Part shown: positions 11,428-25,000 of the stretch, in pieces | Layout of the letters: the number at the start of each line of letters is the position of its first letter | Position numbering within the stretch: the stretch's first letter is position 1 | From: Rhyacophila brunnea | Taxonomy: Eukaryota; Arthropoda; Insecta; Trichoptera; Rhyacophilidae | Reading direction: 5' to 3' | DNA length: 64,000 nt | Assembly: GCA_022495005.1 (NCBI GenBank) | Contig: JAGYXB010001576.1 | Location: 372,001-436,000 of the forward strand | Translations under genes and position numbers: made by a program | Notes under the pieces: model-generated | Told to the model about the DNA's origin: nothing | Database searches by the model: none | What the model saw: the letters and a program-made list of their open reading frames with translations, nothing else

Positions 11428-11527
11428 AGTAAGGAAGGGTGGAGGTAGACTGTTAAGATTCGACATAAATAGTGCACACTAAATTAGTCAGTCAAAGGTA
11501 TTTGTTTTTATTGGACTAAGCCTACAA
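11428..11527 (+). repeat. Dispersed repeat, copy 1 of 2
   Basis: Shares GAAGGGTGGAGGTAG, then TTAAGATTCG, AATAGTG and TATTTGTTTTTATTG in order with 22022-22130 in intron 5 of the receptor gene. Confidence 0.7.
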
Positions 11528-11611
11528 CGTGTAGATAGTGTTTGTTAATTTTATTATTTCAAATAAACCCTACGTAATCCAAGCCATATTAAATAATAAT
11601 CAAAAAATATT

Positions 11612-11685
11612 CGTTTATCTATAAAATATCTAAAATTATGCAATTAAAATATACATAATTTTGGATATTTTATAGATAGAAGAAT
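11612..11685. repeat. Hairpin-forming inverted repeat
   Basis: TATCTATAAAATATC...AAAATTATG on the left is mirrored by CATAATTTT.GATATTTTATAGATA on the right, with a loop of roughly 20 nt. Function unknown. Confidence 0.6.
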
Positions 11686-11740
11686 ATTTTATATTAATTA
11701 TATTATAGTATGATATAGGCAGAGCTTAATGAATTGAATG

Positions 11741-11970
11741 AACCAACACCATCTGTAATAATATGTATTCTTAATTCAACGAAAACAAATAAGTATGACT
11801 AAAGTATGCACTATTTTTTTTTGGATCGCCCATGGCTTAACTAAACATTATGGTTCGGTTAAAACATAATTTAATTGATTTTTAAAAACTAACCAACACC
11901 ATCTGTAAATAAATTGTATTCTCAGTTCAATGAAAACAAATAAAAATGATTGAAAAAGTTGAGCGTGCAG
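11741..11970 (+). repeat. Direct duplication of about 75 bp
   Basis: CCAACACCATCTGTAA followed by similar sequence containing GAAAACAAATAA occurs at about 11741-11808 and again at 11891-11970. Confidence 0.65.
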
Positions 11971-12012
11971 TATTTATGTCGAATCGCCACCAGTATGTTG
12001 TTAGTTTATTTT

Positions 12013-12492
12013 TACCACGTCTTTCTTAACTCGTATTCTTGTTTGTCCGGTGGTTGTTTATCCAGTACAAATCTTGCAATCGATGTTTAACTAACTCCCC
12101 GACTAGCTAGACATTTGAAACTTTTAGAATATATCGGAACACGATGCAAATGCATTGTTTTAATACTTTTAGCCATCTTTGAGTAGAATTGAATTAATTT
12201 TTAGCTAATTCTGTTTTGTATGAAAAGTTATTTTGGAAGAAATCCGTAATCCAATCCACTATTATTGGTTGCTAAGTGCGTGGTCCTAGCAACAAAATTA
12301 TTAATACATACGTGCGTTACTATGGAAATCAAAATGACATTTCAGTATTCTATATGTGTTTGTTTGTTGCAAAATAATTTGTTGACAATTGCCTTATTTG
12401 TACTAAATTATTAATACATAGAATTGTCAAGTTTATATGATTCAACATAAAATTTAAAAACGTGGTATATAAAAAGTTCTTTTATTTTGTAA
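12013..12492 (-). repeat. Dispersed repeat M, copy 1 (about 480 bp)
   Basis: One end reads TACCACGT..TT.TTA.CTCGTATTCTTG, the other AAAGTTCTTTT.TTTTGTAAT. Inner landmarks are CCGACTAGCTAGACATTTGAAA and TATTATTGGTTGCTA. Other copies are at 14687-15296, 37411-37551, 37711-38205, 40626-41084 and 57841-58803. There is no coding frame. Without matching terminal inverted repeats or a tRNA head its class is uncertain. This copy lies 290 bp upstream of the receptor's TATA box. Confidence 0.8.
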
Positions 12493-12783
12493 TTATTTAT
12501 AATCAGTTTCAGATGATTTCTCAACTCTGCTGGTTTTTAGCGTAAAAAAAAATCATACAAACTACGTACATAATAATATGTGCACTCAAATTAATATTAG
12601 TATATTTGGCTTACGAATTCTAAGCCATCGATGTAAGAAAAAGTTCTGCATAATTATTTGATTCAATCTTCAAATTTGTTGTAGTAATACATTTTATTTT
12701 CTTTTATAAACCTTCCCTGATTTCACACCTTGTCGTAAAAAGGTTGTTGCCACTGATTTAACCAATAGTTCTATATTATGCTT

Positions 12784-12864
12784 TATATAAAAAGCCCGAT
12801 TTCACTGAGGACTCAATTCCAGGAAAACTTCCAACGTCAAATCATCTTATAGTGTGCAATTGAC
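12784..12864 (+). promoter_or_regulatory. Probable core promoter and 5' UTR of the receptor gene
   Basis: A TATATAAAA box at 12784-12792 is followed about 27-30 nt downstream by CTCAATTC near 12812, acceptable as an initiator. This would give a 5' UTR of roughly 50 nt before the ATG at 12865. Spacing fits a TATA promoter, but the start site is inferred, not seen, and an upstream noncoding exon is possible. Confidence 0.45.
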
Positions 12865-13030
12865 ATGGGAATCGACGCGTTTTTATGGATTTTCCCACTT
12901 TATTGTCTGTTTCAAATTTCGAACGGCTTCATTTTGTTTTCCAACAAGGACGCCATTCCACTAATCAGGGACGTTCTGAATTTTCAAAAATGGCCCACAT
13001 TCGTTAACGGTTTTCTTTGTTGGGACAGAG
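12865..13030 (+). CDS. Ir75: Ir75-like exon 1 (residues 1-55): start and signal peptide
   Basis: The ATG opens a hydrophobic leader (FLWIFPLYCLFQI) ending near S19-N-G, followed by the start of the amino-terminal region (DAIPLIRDVLNF, FLCWDR). The donor is AGAG/GTAAAT, leaving one base (phase 1). Exon 2 completes the codon. Confidence 0.85.
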
Positions 13031-16000
13031 GTAAATTTAATTATTTATCAAATTAAAATTGTGTCTATTCCTCATAATAAAATAAAGGATAATTTTAAAA
13101 CAAAACCCAATTTACTGTATGTTGAAAATTATTATGTAGAATTACCAATCGCATATTTAACATTGAAGTCAATTTACTCAACCTTTTCACCTGTGCACTT
13201 GTATTACTTAAATCTCCAATCCTCACTGCTCATCGTTGAATATTCATATTTATTTATAATTCATTTATAACAGTAAAGTTGTGATCAAATTGAGGTGCAT
13301 TTCGCCTATTTGTCGCCTACTGTCACGCTGTCACGTTGTCACGTTGACAAATTAAGTCTATGGTTACGTCATTTTTCAGCATATTTTGACACTGATGAAG
13401 AGTGCCAACTAGAATGTATTAGTAATTTAAATTATTATTAATTTTATTATTCATGCTAATTTCAATTAATTTTAACAGTTTCCACGTGTGCGTACTGTTA
13501 TGCATTAGATCGATACGTCGATAAGAGATTCTAATTAGAGAAACCGCAACTTCCTGTGATAACAATAGCATCCTCTGATATCAATAATATTGTCAATTAA
13601 AATATTGATTCATTTTATTCTAATTAATTCTAGAAAACCACAAAACAATAATATCATGTTATTTGTGTTTGATAATTGGAAACATCTAGAACATTATTCA
13701 ATCTATATATGAACCATTGTACACGTAATTAATTTGTTAGTTCTTTGTCGACCATTGTACCTATAGTATGTAAGTTGGCTTTCTGTCAATTGTAATAAAT
13801 CTGTATTACTTGTAATTTATCGCCATTTAATAAATCAAACATCTATCAAAAGTTCTTCTATTTTCGATTTGATATCTCCTGTGAATATATCCGCCCTCTT
13901 TCGCTATTCCTGACAAATCAAAAGAGACTTTTACAGAGTCCTATTTCATAGTCCTCTGTATAATAATAATAAAATAGCAAATAATACCTAACAAGTATAA
14001 AGACTATTTAATTTCGTATATTACGAAACCTAAAAGACTTAGTGAAAGTGATTAACTATCTTACTTAAACTATTCCACTTTTTGGGGACGTAACAGTACG
14101 TTAAAATTACTTGCAAAATGAGATCCATAGAACCCAGCCTGCAGACCACAGATAATAGACAACATTCTTATAGAAAATAGATAGTGCCAACCGATAAAAA
14201 CAAAAAAAAACGTGATTATGACATGACATTCGAAAAGTGTAGGCATATTATAGAATATGATAAAAACGTTCATTGAGTCATGCAGGTGTCGATGGAGTGC
14301 GGTTCGACGTGAGGCGACCTCAATGTGGTTCTGGTGATTTCAGCAGATTAACTGACAATGTTCGTTTAAAGGCTCAAAATGTGCTACGGGATGAGAGTAT
14401 CAGTCTGATAATATTTTAATCACCAAGAAAAACGACAATACATACTTTTTCCTCATAGCGGCAGCTTACTGTGACGTCACGTGATAGTAGACGACATGTA
14501 GCATAATATATTTTGCTCTTAAATGGCTTGATAATAAACATGAGCAGGACTAGATTTACCATAGGGCTAAAGAGACTATAACCTCGGCCCCCCCGAATTG
14601 GTGGGGGTAAAAATAAAGTTAAAAATCCATGAAGCAGAGAAAGCATTACTATAATATAATATTATTGAAATCAACTACAACAAAATAATTACAAGATAAA
14701 AAGAACTTTTTATATACCACGTTTTTAAATTTTCTATTGAATCATATAAACTTGACAATTCTATGTATTAATAAATACTTTTTTTGTACTTGATAGAAAT
14801 ACTGAATAAATACTATAGAATACTGAAATGTCATTTTAACATTTCATATTGATTTCCATAGCAACGCACGCATATATTAATAATTTAGTTACTAGTACCC
14901 ACTTAGCAACCAATAATAGTGAGAATGAAATATTACTTTTAACGAATTTTTTCCGAAACATTAAAATGTCATTTTGACATTTCATATTAATTTTCGTAGT
15001 AACACACGTATATATTAATAATTTAGTTGCTAGGACCCCCTTAGCAACCGACAATAATAACTTTCCATACAAAACAGAATTAACTGAAAATGAATTCAAT
15101 TCTGCTTAAAGGTGGCTATAAGTATTACAAAAATGCATTCCCGTCGTGTTCTGATATATTCTAAAAGTTTTAAATGTCTATTTAGTCGGGAAGTTAGTTA
15201 AAAATCTTGGACAAACACGAAAAAATTTGTAATGCACAAGAAAAAATCTGTACCGTACAAACAAGAATACGAGCTAATAAAAATGTGGTAAAATACGTTA
15301 TATTTAAGATGCATAAAAAAAATATTTCCCGCAAACTTGCGGTCAAACACATAAAATTTGTGAGCGAAGCAAATATATTGAAGAACTCTCATGTTGCACT
15401 TCAGTTGTTAATTTTACAGCTTGATAATTCGTAACAAAAAAATACGATTAAGCAAATATATAATACTTTTTTTTTAATTAGGTTTGTTAAGTTAAGGGCC
15501 CAACTCTAAAAGGTATTAGCCCAGGGTCCCTTCAAGGATAAATCTAGTCCTGCACAAATGCATGTTATTTTTTTAAACATTAACAGTACAAGTATACATA
15601 GGTAAGTAATTTGTTAATTATTTATTACAATAATATTATGTTTTTACTTTCTAGAAACATTATTTGATTTGACTAAGACACTTTCTGTCAATGGCTATCG
15701 ATCTAATGTATTTTTGGAATGTAAAAAAGATAAGATATCTTTTCCTGACCATGCATCTTTATTCGTCCTTGATCTAAATTGTCCATTCTCTTTGAGTTGC
15801 TTAAAAGACGTAAGTAAAATAAATTTCATCAGTTATCTTTTTTTTAAAATTTGTATTTACAGTAAAATGTTTTAGAAGATATTTTGGGTTGATGTATGGT
15901 GGATGAAGACGAGGTGTAGATGGAGAGTCGTCAGGAGGAGAGATGAGAAGTCGAGATTTAGTGGTTGCTCCGACGGATGGAGGAGCGAGTTTTATTTCCA

Positions 16001-19000
16001 GCGTAAACAGTCGGTGCAAGAGTATGTTACAAGAGCATTATGTTATAATATTTATGATACTGTTCCAAGGTCCGAGCTCAGTTGAATAGAATTGATTGAA
16101 TTGATCGGACCGAGATTATAATTGATACTTATAGGTATTTAGACTGACTAACTCATCAACGATAACCCGCCAATTATATGCATAAATATTCGGTAAATTG
16201 CGAGTCATTTTTGATGAAGTTTGCAATTGAGAAATCTGCTGGCCTCTGCATTATTGCACTTCGAACATTTAGATCCCATCGAAGAGTATCAAGCATGTAG
16301 AACATGCTGACTGTAGTAGATGCGACGATTATGCGATAGTTTAAATGACTTGCCAATTCTTACACTGTCAAAATAATGCTGAAAAGGTCCGAATTCATTG
16401 ACCGCCACAGATATATAACATAATATTTTCGTTGGTAGTCATATCTCCGGGGAAGAGAGCAGAGAAGTGTACTTTACATTCATTTTACAGCGATATCCTT
16501 ATACCTACCTAGTCTAATCCAAAATACATCAGTCCGTGAACAAATAATACAAATGTCTATAAACAATTTTTTGCACGTCAGTAATTGCCGAAGCGAATGT
16601 TTTATCTCTCGTTCACGATGAAAGTTATATATTATAGTAAAATACTAGAAGTACTTTCAAATAATATTGTGTCCTATTTTTTACGTCTATAAAATGTTAT
16701 GTTAAGCAATCCATATAGGGAGACGACAATAATTATATTCGCGTTCATAAAGTGACAAACCATATTGGACACATCTGCAAAAATTCTACCAAATTAAATG
16801 TACTTTGGACAGTCTAAACTCAATATTGTACAAATTTGTGCGCAATTCTACTTGACGACATCGCCATTTTCATCCCCTAAATATGGCTACACTTGATCGT
16901 TTGTATAAATTGTACTTATCCCTTATAATTTAATAATGATCAGGACAGGGTTTTAATGGAACATCCTCAACTGACACAAATAATATACAATATTTTAGCT
17001 ATTCATACTAATAATTATACTCAGGGCTCGAAATGGACCGGAGCGCACCGGAGCGCCGTTCCGGTTCGTGACATCGATAAAATTATCGCTCCGTCTCGTG
17101 GAAAAAATATTTGACCGTCTGAGCTAGATAGGCCATATAATAGAAAATGTAACACATTTATTTTTATGAAGTACACATAAAATTTGATAACTATGTAAAT
17201 ATCTTCAGAAAATTGTCGAGCGCTCCTGTTCGTAAACTTTTCTATTTCGACCGCTGATTATACTAAAATTAATTACTGAAGACAAGAACGATAATTAACT
17301 ACAATATTCCAAGAAGTTATCTGTTTAAAAATAGGTTAATTAAATGTAACTAGCTTCACCGTCTACGTTAATATAATCATAGTTAGATACTTGAAGCTGT
17401 ATAAAATGTGTGTTTATAATAATGTTATAAATTAATTCAGTTGGTATTACCTACTTATAACTTGTTTTCTCGGGTAGTTTTGACGCATTGGAGGATGCAT
17501 AAAATGAAGTGTTGTTATTAATATAAATGCAAATACATGAATAATATACCTATAATATATAAATTTTCTAATTAAGTCACTGAAGTATATACTTTTTTAC
17601 ACTTTCAGGCAGAGTTTATGAAACTTTTTGCTACGCCGTATCGATGGCTGATTCTTCACACTGCAACTACTCAGGATCCAGCAATGAATACCTCAACTCT
17701 ATTAGATTCTAAAAACTCGACCATAAACGTCATGACACTACCCCCTATAAACCGTTATGATGCAAATATTACAACACAGTCTCCGCTAGAACTCAAAAAA
17801 TCAACAATTAATACATCGTTTACACCAGAGCTTCACAGCTCAATAATGAATTCACAATCTCCATTAGAAGTTGAAGATTCTGTAAGAAAGAAAATGACTA
17901 CGTCATTTGATTCTCATATTTCTGTTACTACCAGTGCATTGCATCTGTCATCATCTCAAGATTCAATGATAACATCGGCACCCCCTTCACTTGAAGCAAA
18001 GGATTCAACTATTACGAATACATATCCTACACTTGATCTTCAGCAATCAACTAATGCGAATAAATCTTTTATAACAGGACTTCAGGAATCAACTATTGCG
18101 AACACATCTCCTACACTAGATCTTCAGAAATCAACTAATGCGAATACATCTACTATAACAAGACTTCAAGATTTATCTATTACAAATACATCCTCTAAAA
18201 TAGGCCTTCAGGATTCAACTATTACGAATAATACATCGCCTATACTAGAACTTCAGGAATCAACTATTACTAATATATCTCCTACATTAGAACTTCATAA
18301 TTTAACTATTACAAATACATCTCCTACACTAGAACTTCAGGATTTAACTATTACAAATATAAATCCAATACCAGAACTTCAGGATTCAAATATTATGAAT
18401 ACGTCTCCTATACTAGAACTTCATGAAACAACTCAACAGCCACCACCACCACCCCTGCTAAATGAAACCATTAAACTCGCATTTGGATTCATTACAAATA
18501 TGGCAAACGTCATTACATTTGACACGGATGAAAAACCACTCATCTTCGGTGCAGATTATAAAGAACAGGTGCCACAAAAAAATTCAGACTTTTCAGAGAG
18601 CGCTGAAAAGTTTTTACTCAATAGTTGCTCAATGCTGAGTGATAGTGAAGTGGTTTACGCGAAGCTCGTTGATGGTGGTCGATTTAAGCTAAAACAAAGT
18701 AAGTTACTATTCAAATTACTAGACAATGTACCAATGCCACCTGTGAATAATACTATTCAGCTAATAGCTAACAATAATATTTTTTTTTATCATAGGCATA
18801 CAAATATAGAGTAACAATATTCATAGTTGAATATTTAAATACAAATATAGTTTGGTATGTATATATTTCGAGAAAGCCGGTGTATTTTGCGTGAGTTTCA
18901 TTTGTATTGTTTTCAGAGGTTAGAATAACAACATCGTGTGATCGAAATGCATAAACGTGACTAAGCGACTAACTTATTGTCAGCTGCGTACGTTTGGCAG

Positions 19001-22000
19001 ACAGAGAGAAAGTGTATGTGTGCTACTATGCGTTACAGACAGACAAATATAATAATATATTTTTTAGAAGACCATTATATATTTATATAAAGGCTCGTAG
19101 CATTATTGGTTAATGAACAGTGGCGCGATACCAGTGGTTATACGCCTTCAAATCCCGTCGAGCATCGTATTTTTTTAGGTAGGTAGGTAGGTATTAGTCG
19201 TAGGTATTTTCAAGTTATGTGTGTTCAATATATGGAATGTTACATTCTCAAAACCTTGTGAATTATTCGTTGAACAAAAGAAATGGTTTATTTTTATATC
19301 CATTTTTTCACAGGCCGTCAGCGTATCGGTTAATAATTAGTCAGCGAGAAATGCCGACAGGGGAAAATAAGATTGTATATCACGTGCATTTCACATGAAT
19401 CTAATTAACAATTGCAAATAAGACCTACCTCCTAGACCTAAACCTAGAAATTTACCTCAGTAATATCACCGAAGACATGGGATATTCAGTGTAAGCATTA
19501 TTCAATCGTGAAGAGTTCAATAAATAGGCTATCATGATTGAACAAATAACTCACTCCGCTTTTCATTTGCATTGTATGTCACTCTGTATTACCGCGCATC
19601 GAGATAAACATCTAGTTATTATTATTGCATTATTTCGCTTTAATTTAATTATAATTCAGTTCTTCGCACACATCATCATTATTCTCCAAGTAACACATCA
19701 CTCATCACCTCATTACACCATCATCCACTTCCTTCCAAAACGGTGACCCCGAAGTTGTTAACATTTTCTTGGTAGTTTATAAAAGGCGTCCTAAAGCTGT
19801 CATGGTTGAAGAGGATTTTGGATGGTGGGATTTGGACTCCGGCATCACACACAACAACTTGACTGAAGTGACTGCGATCAGGAGGATTAATGTTGAAGGG
19901 ACTGTTATTACAGCAAGTGTCGTCATAACTGCTAATGATACCGTACAGAATCTAAGAAATTATGGGTAAGTTTTACTTACACAAACACAACATTATTTCA
20001 TTTACTATTCATCCCTACAGTGCAGTAAAGACAGAACATCCTTATCTGTAGCCATACTTGAGCCGTATCCTCAAATTTCTATATATGCAGTTAACCGTAT
20101 TACAGTTTACCGTGAGATGTTGTAACATAAATAGATGGCCGCTCATCATCGAGATAAAATTCGTGTCTGAGGAAAAAACACTTTACAAAAAACGTTATTA
20201 AACCTACCTAAATTTAAAATAAATACAGAAGAAAATAGATTATTAAATAAATTGTAAATACAATCATATCGTATAATATGTGTATGTAGAATCTTGAATG
20301 ATTCAAAAGTAGATTAGTAAGTAGGTGGTCGTGAAATTCTCTAAGAATAACGCGTATTTTTTTAAATCTCAATGCTATACGGTCATCTGTTTCCGAGACG
20401 ACAGTTCACGATGAAATACATAATAATATAATATATTTATAACGTCAACAATATAACGGTAATTTTCTACAATCACGTATCTCAAAAAACCCAACTTTAC
20501 AGGAGAGGCAAAAAACAACTTTATACTCTCAGTTTTTAATTTGAAATAAATTTTCTTCTATGATTCGCATCGTGAGTGTAAAATCAAGGCATCTGCAAAA
20601 GACATATTTTGGATATATTAGGGTTTGAATTCGTTTTGTTAGGAGAAATAGACTTCCATAGAGAAACCATAATATTTGGTTTATATCTACAGTATCTTGT
20701 ATGTTCTTTCAGTTACTTCACTTTTACATTATCAAGTTTACGACTTTTGCAGTTGTTTTATATTTAATCTCAAAATTGAAAAATTTGCAGATGCATTGGT
20801 TTTACACTCACGGTGCGAATATCTATTTATTATAGTTACACGTCATAATAATATGTTTATGAAAAAACGTACTTTTTCTTCAATCGATCGCAATACAGCT
20901 TTGACAGAACAGTCATGTCGTCGAAGGTACGATAATGTATCGCAACTATACGGGAAATCATTCCACCGTATTACTACAGTAAATACGTATTTTGACTTAC
21001 GAGAAAAAACTGCAGTACAATCATTGGTCTGAGATCAGTTTTCTGTGTATGTACTTACAAACACGTATCTCAAGATATGAATTTATAATATTTATAAAAG
21101 TCTTTTATTGTTATACGAGTTTTTTGTAATTGCTTAAATCTATTAATATGTTATTAAGTATATTATTTTAAGGTACGTGTTTTTGGAATATGTACATATT
21201 ATTATTCTGCATTTTTTGAGTAAGTAACTCAAAATTGCCAAAAAATGAGATACGTGTTTGTGGAAAATTAACAACGAATATATAATTTACTTGTTATCAC
21301 GTTGGCTACGAGATACGGAGAAAATACAACGAACATCTTTCATCGTGGGACACTTATTCGTGTGCCGCAGTACGTGAAACATGAGTTCGTATAACATTTT
21401 ATCAAATGACGAGTTCTTCGTTTGAACGTTTCACCGTGGAATACATTTGTACGTATCTTACAAAATGCGGCGATAGTTTGCAAATAATCCTGTTCCAATT
21501 AGATTAACCCTAACTAAACCTAACCTAGTAAAGACATATCTACATGTTGTAGCATACGTAAAAATATACTCAACGGTGAAATGTTTAACGAAGAACTCGT
21601 CATTTGATAAAATGTTACACGAACTCATATTTCACGTACTGCAGCTCACAAATAAGTGTCCTGCGGTGAACTGTTTACGTAGAAATTTCCGGATACGCTT
21701 TTCACATACCTTTCCAATGCATTACTATTTAGGCTTAGGTCATAATAGCTACAAATACTAATTATTCATTCCAGTATATTATATTGTTGCTTTGTAGAAA
21801 TAAAAAAGTCGATACGGTGACAAAGGCGAACTTCATTCTGGTGAACCAGCTAATTGAAGTCTTGAATGGGACGAAAGAATTCATCTGGGAAGGCTCCTGG
21901 GGATATAAATTGGAAAACGGAACATGGAGCGGGATGATCGGTGCAATGATAAGAGGACAATCGGATATTGGTGGTAAGAATATCGACTGACTACTAAATA

Positions 22001-25000
22001 AAATAAACTATTACCATACACCAGTAGCGAAGGGTGGAGGTAGGCCGTTAAGATTCGCAATAAATAGTGTCCGTTAAACTTTGTTGGTCATACGTATTTG
22101 TTTTTATTGAACTAAGACTACAATTGACAAATGGTGTTGCACAGAAAAGAAAATAAATATAACTCCGATCTCCTATTCTCCAAACGTTTGAAAGTGAAGC
22201 AGGATTTTAGTAGTGTGAGTAAATGTGTGGACGCACAAAAAATGACCTTCGCTGCACGCACAGAGCCGCATTATTGATGACTACTATTCATTAGAAAGAC
22301 TTAATACGAAACATATTTTAAATACTTACATATTACTAATATTAGTTTTTTAACGCGTTTTTTAAATTAACATACATACTTATTAATTTCACACACAATT
22401 AGTTAGGAATAATATACTTTCTAGAAATTGAAAAAAGGATATTAATTTGGTTTTTTAGAAAGTATATTTATATGAAATGAATGAACATAAATAACACATT
22501 GTACAAAACAATTATGAAAAATATTAAATATAATTATAAAAATCCCATTCAACTTATACGTCACATAATATATAAGATTAAGTAATAACAAGATAAGTAC
22601 AGCAATATTTACATACAACAGGTAATTCTAAATAGGTATAACATTAATCGCATTTATAATAATATATTAACAGAAAGTATACATTTTGTCTTATACCTAA
22701 CTTACTGTCATCCATCAATTACACATTTTATTAATGGTGTGGGTTGAAAAAATCAATCTAATAAACAAAAACGATGGGACCCATGTAGGGCTTCCAATTA
22801 TTATTAATCAGAGGAAAATTACTTACTATCCGGTTAGCGGTTAGTTTGCTTATTTACATTATTTACAATATATTTTTATACAAACAAAATTATTTACGGG
22901 CAAGACAAGACGTGTACCTACTCAATTTAGGGGATTAAGCAAAAAACCCAATGCAGTTGTCGATATCCAACAGCTCTATAGATTTGCCGTGGGATATCTA
23001 AGCCACGCGTAATCCTTAAAGACCGCCGCGCTATTATTTATTCTATGGAATTTGACTCACACTATATCAATAACAATAAAAGTAAGCTATTTAAAGGGTA
23101 AGTACGTAATAAAGTAATTTAGGCAGGCGATTTTATTACTTGAGCGTAAGACTGAGTCGTTGATTATTTGTTACGACGCGACGTTTATGAAAAAGCTTTC
23201 ACACGCTATTTTCGCTGTTTGTCTCTTTAGTTGTTCATATACCTACTAATAATTTTACCCGGTTTTTGGTTAGTTTACATATCCGCGGTTACCCGGTTAG
23301 CAGGTTTCAGTGAAAACAGGGTTGGAAGCTCTAGATCTATTTACACGCTATTCATTTTTCGTATACAAATATGAAAAACGACGGTACGGAGATAAACAAG
23401 AAAATATTATACACGATTTATTCAATCGAGATGGGTATCCAAAACAAGGTACCTATTTGGAATGATAAAATGATCATGGCTATGTCAAATTGCCGATGGA
23501 GATAAGGTATGTCGACGCAGTATTAAAATTTGGAATAATATAGCTAGCCATGTGTTTGTTTTTTAAATTCATAATCGGCGGCTCTCGTGGTGCAGTGCGT
23601 AAAGCACTGGCCTTCCATCCCTGATGATGAGTTCCAAGTCCAAGTCGTACGCCGTACTTGGTCCCGTGGACATCTGTTATGCCAAAAGTCAATATTATAA
23701 TATCATTAATTATTCACAAAATATTTGAAATCGTTAAACTTTGTACTATGTAATTAGTGTGTTTATCTCTTCATTTTATGATTAAAATGAATATTGACAG
23801 TAAATAAATGCACATTTACCTATGTTTATTGCATATGCAACTGTATAAATCATTATGATAAACGAAAACAGTTATAATTGATTATAATAAATATAAAGTA
23901 AGTATCTAATATTCCCTGTCTGAAATGCGGCCCTGTTATCCAAACAAAACACACGTATTATATGCATACAATGGTGTGCGTCCCACTTTCCAAATATATG
24001 TAATCTTGCTTGTGCGTAACGTCAAATACCATGCGTAAAATAAATTTTAATGCATGTTAAGATATTGACATATATATTCAAAATAAAAATAAAAATATGC
24101 TTCCTTGTGAAATGTAGTTGCGCTATTTGTTTTATTTTTCATATTTGTATCGCTACTACAACTTTTTACTGAACATATTGCCATTTTTAATTTTAAATGA
24201 ACATAAAACCGAGAGCTCTGAGAGCAGTTGTCAGGCCGACGCACAAGCTTAGAGTGACGTTTTCTGAACACGCGGCTTAAGTTTACCTTACTCGAGATCG
24301 GTTGCTTGCGTAACCTTACCGGTTGGGTATTTCAGTTCCCATTATTTCTGAGTTCCCTGTGGTGTTGGTTAGTTTTTTAAAAATCAATTAACTCTGCCTA
24401 ACCAAACCATAACAATTTTGGTATACTTTGAGCGATACGACAAAATTGTGCACACTTTTTTATTTATACTTATTTGTTTTCGTTGTATTAAGAATACATA
24501 TTACACATATTGTTGCATTCATGTGGTCAGGTACCATAAATACAAGAATTAATATGTGTCACTATCAGTGGCGGCTCGTGGATATTATATCTGGGGGTGC
24601 TGCGGTTGATTAAAAGTAAAAATATATGATTATTTGGATTATATTTTACTATTAATTAACATCAAAATTATTAAAATTAAATATTATAAGTATATTATAA
24701 AATTGATTCTGCTGTCTTTTTTCCTTGAAAGAATGTCTATCACCTTTTAGTTGCTCTCGACATCACTGTCGCGAATTGCGCCGCGCGTCGTTACTAGCTC
24801 AGAGCCGCTGTCCTGACAACGTTTGCAACATGAAAATTCTGACTAAGCGGAAGTACCAGACTAAGCTCTGAGCGGCGAGCCCCGCTCTCCTATTCTGCTA
24901 GGTCTAGCAGCCTGGGATGGTGTCAGACGACATCTTGAAGGCCAAAATCCAGAATAGACTTTGCATATGACGCCAAATTGATATCGACAGTAATGACTTG

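Larger units (their letters stand above)
13031..15654 (+). other. Intron 1
   Basis: Begins GTAAAT and ends TTTCTAG. The first 1.5 kb (13031-14544) holds no recognised element beyond a small GTCACGTT duplication near 13322-13347. The rest is a TIR element with a nested M repeat. Confidence 0.8.
19966..21797 (+). other. Intron 4
   Basis: GTAAGT to TTTGTAG. 19966-20458 is unassigned. The rest is a long TIR element and a foldback repeat. Confidence 0.75.

Noticed and set aside
20676..21032. 118-codon plus-strand frame in intron 4
   Set aside because: Lies inside the TIR element and spans its inner inverted repeat; no transposase or other motif.
24567..24582. Complete hAT element starting CAGTGGCGGCTCGTGG
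   Set aside because: The left end is convincing, but I find no inverted partner or 8-bp duplication downstream.
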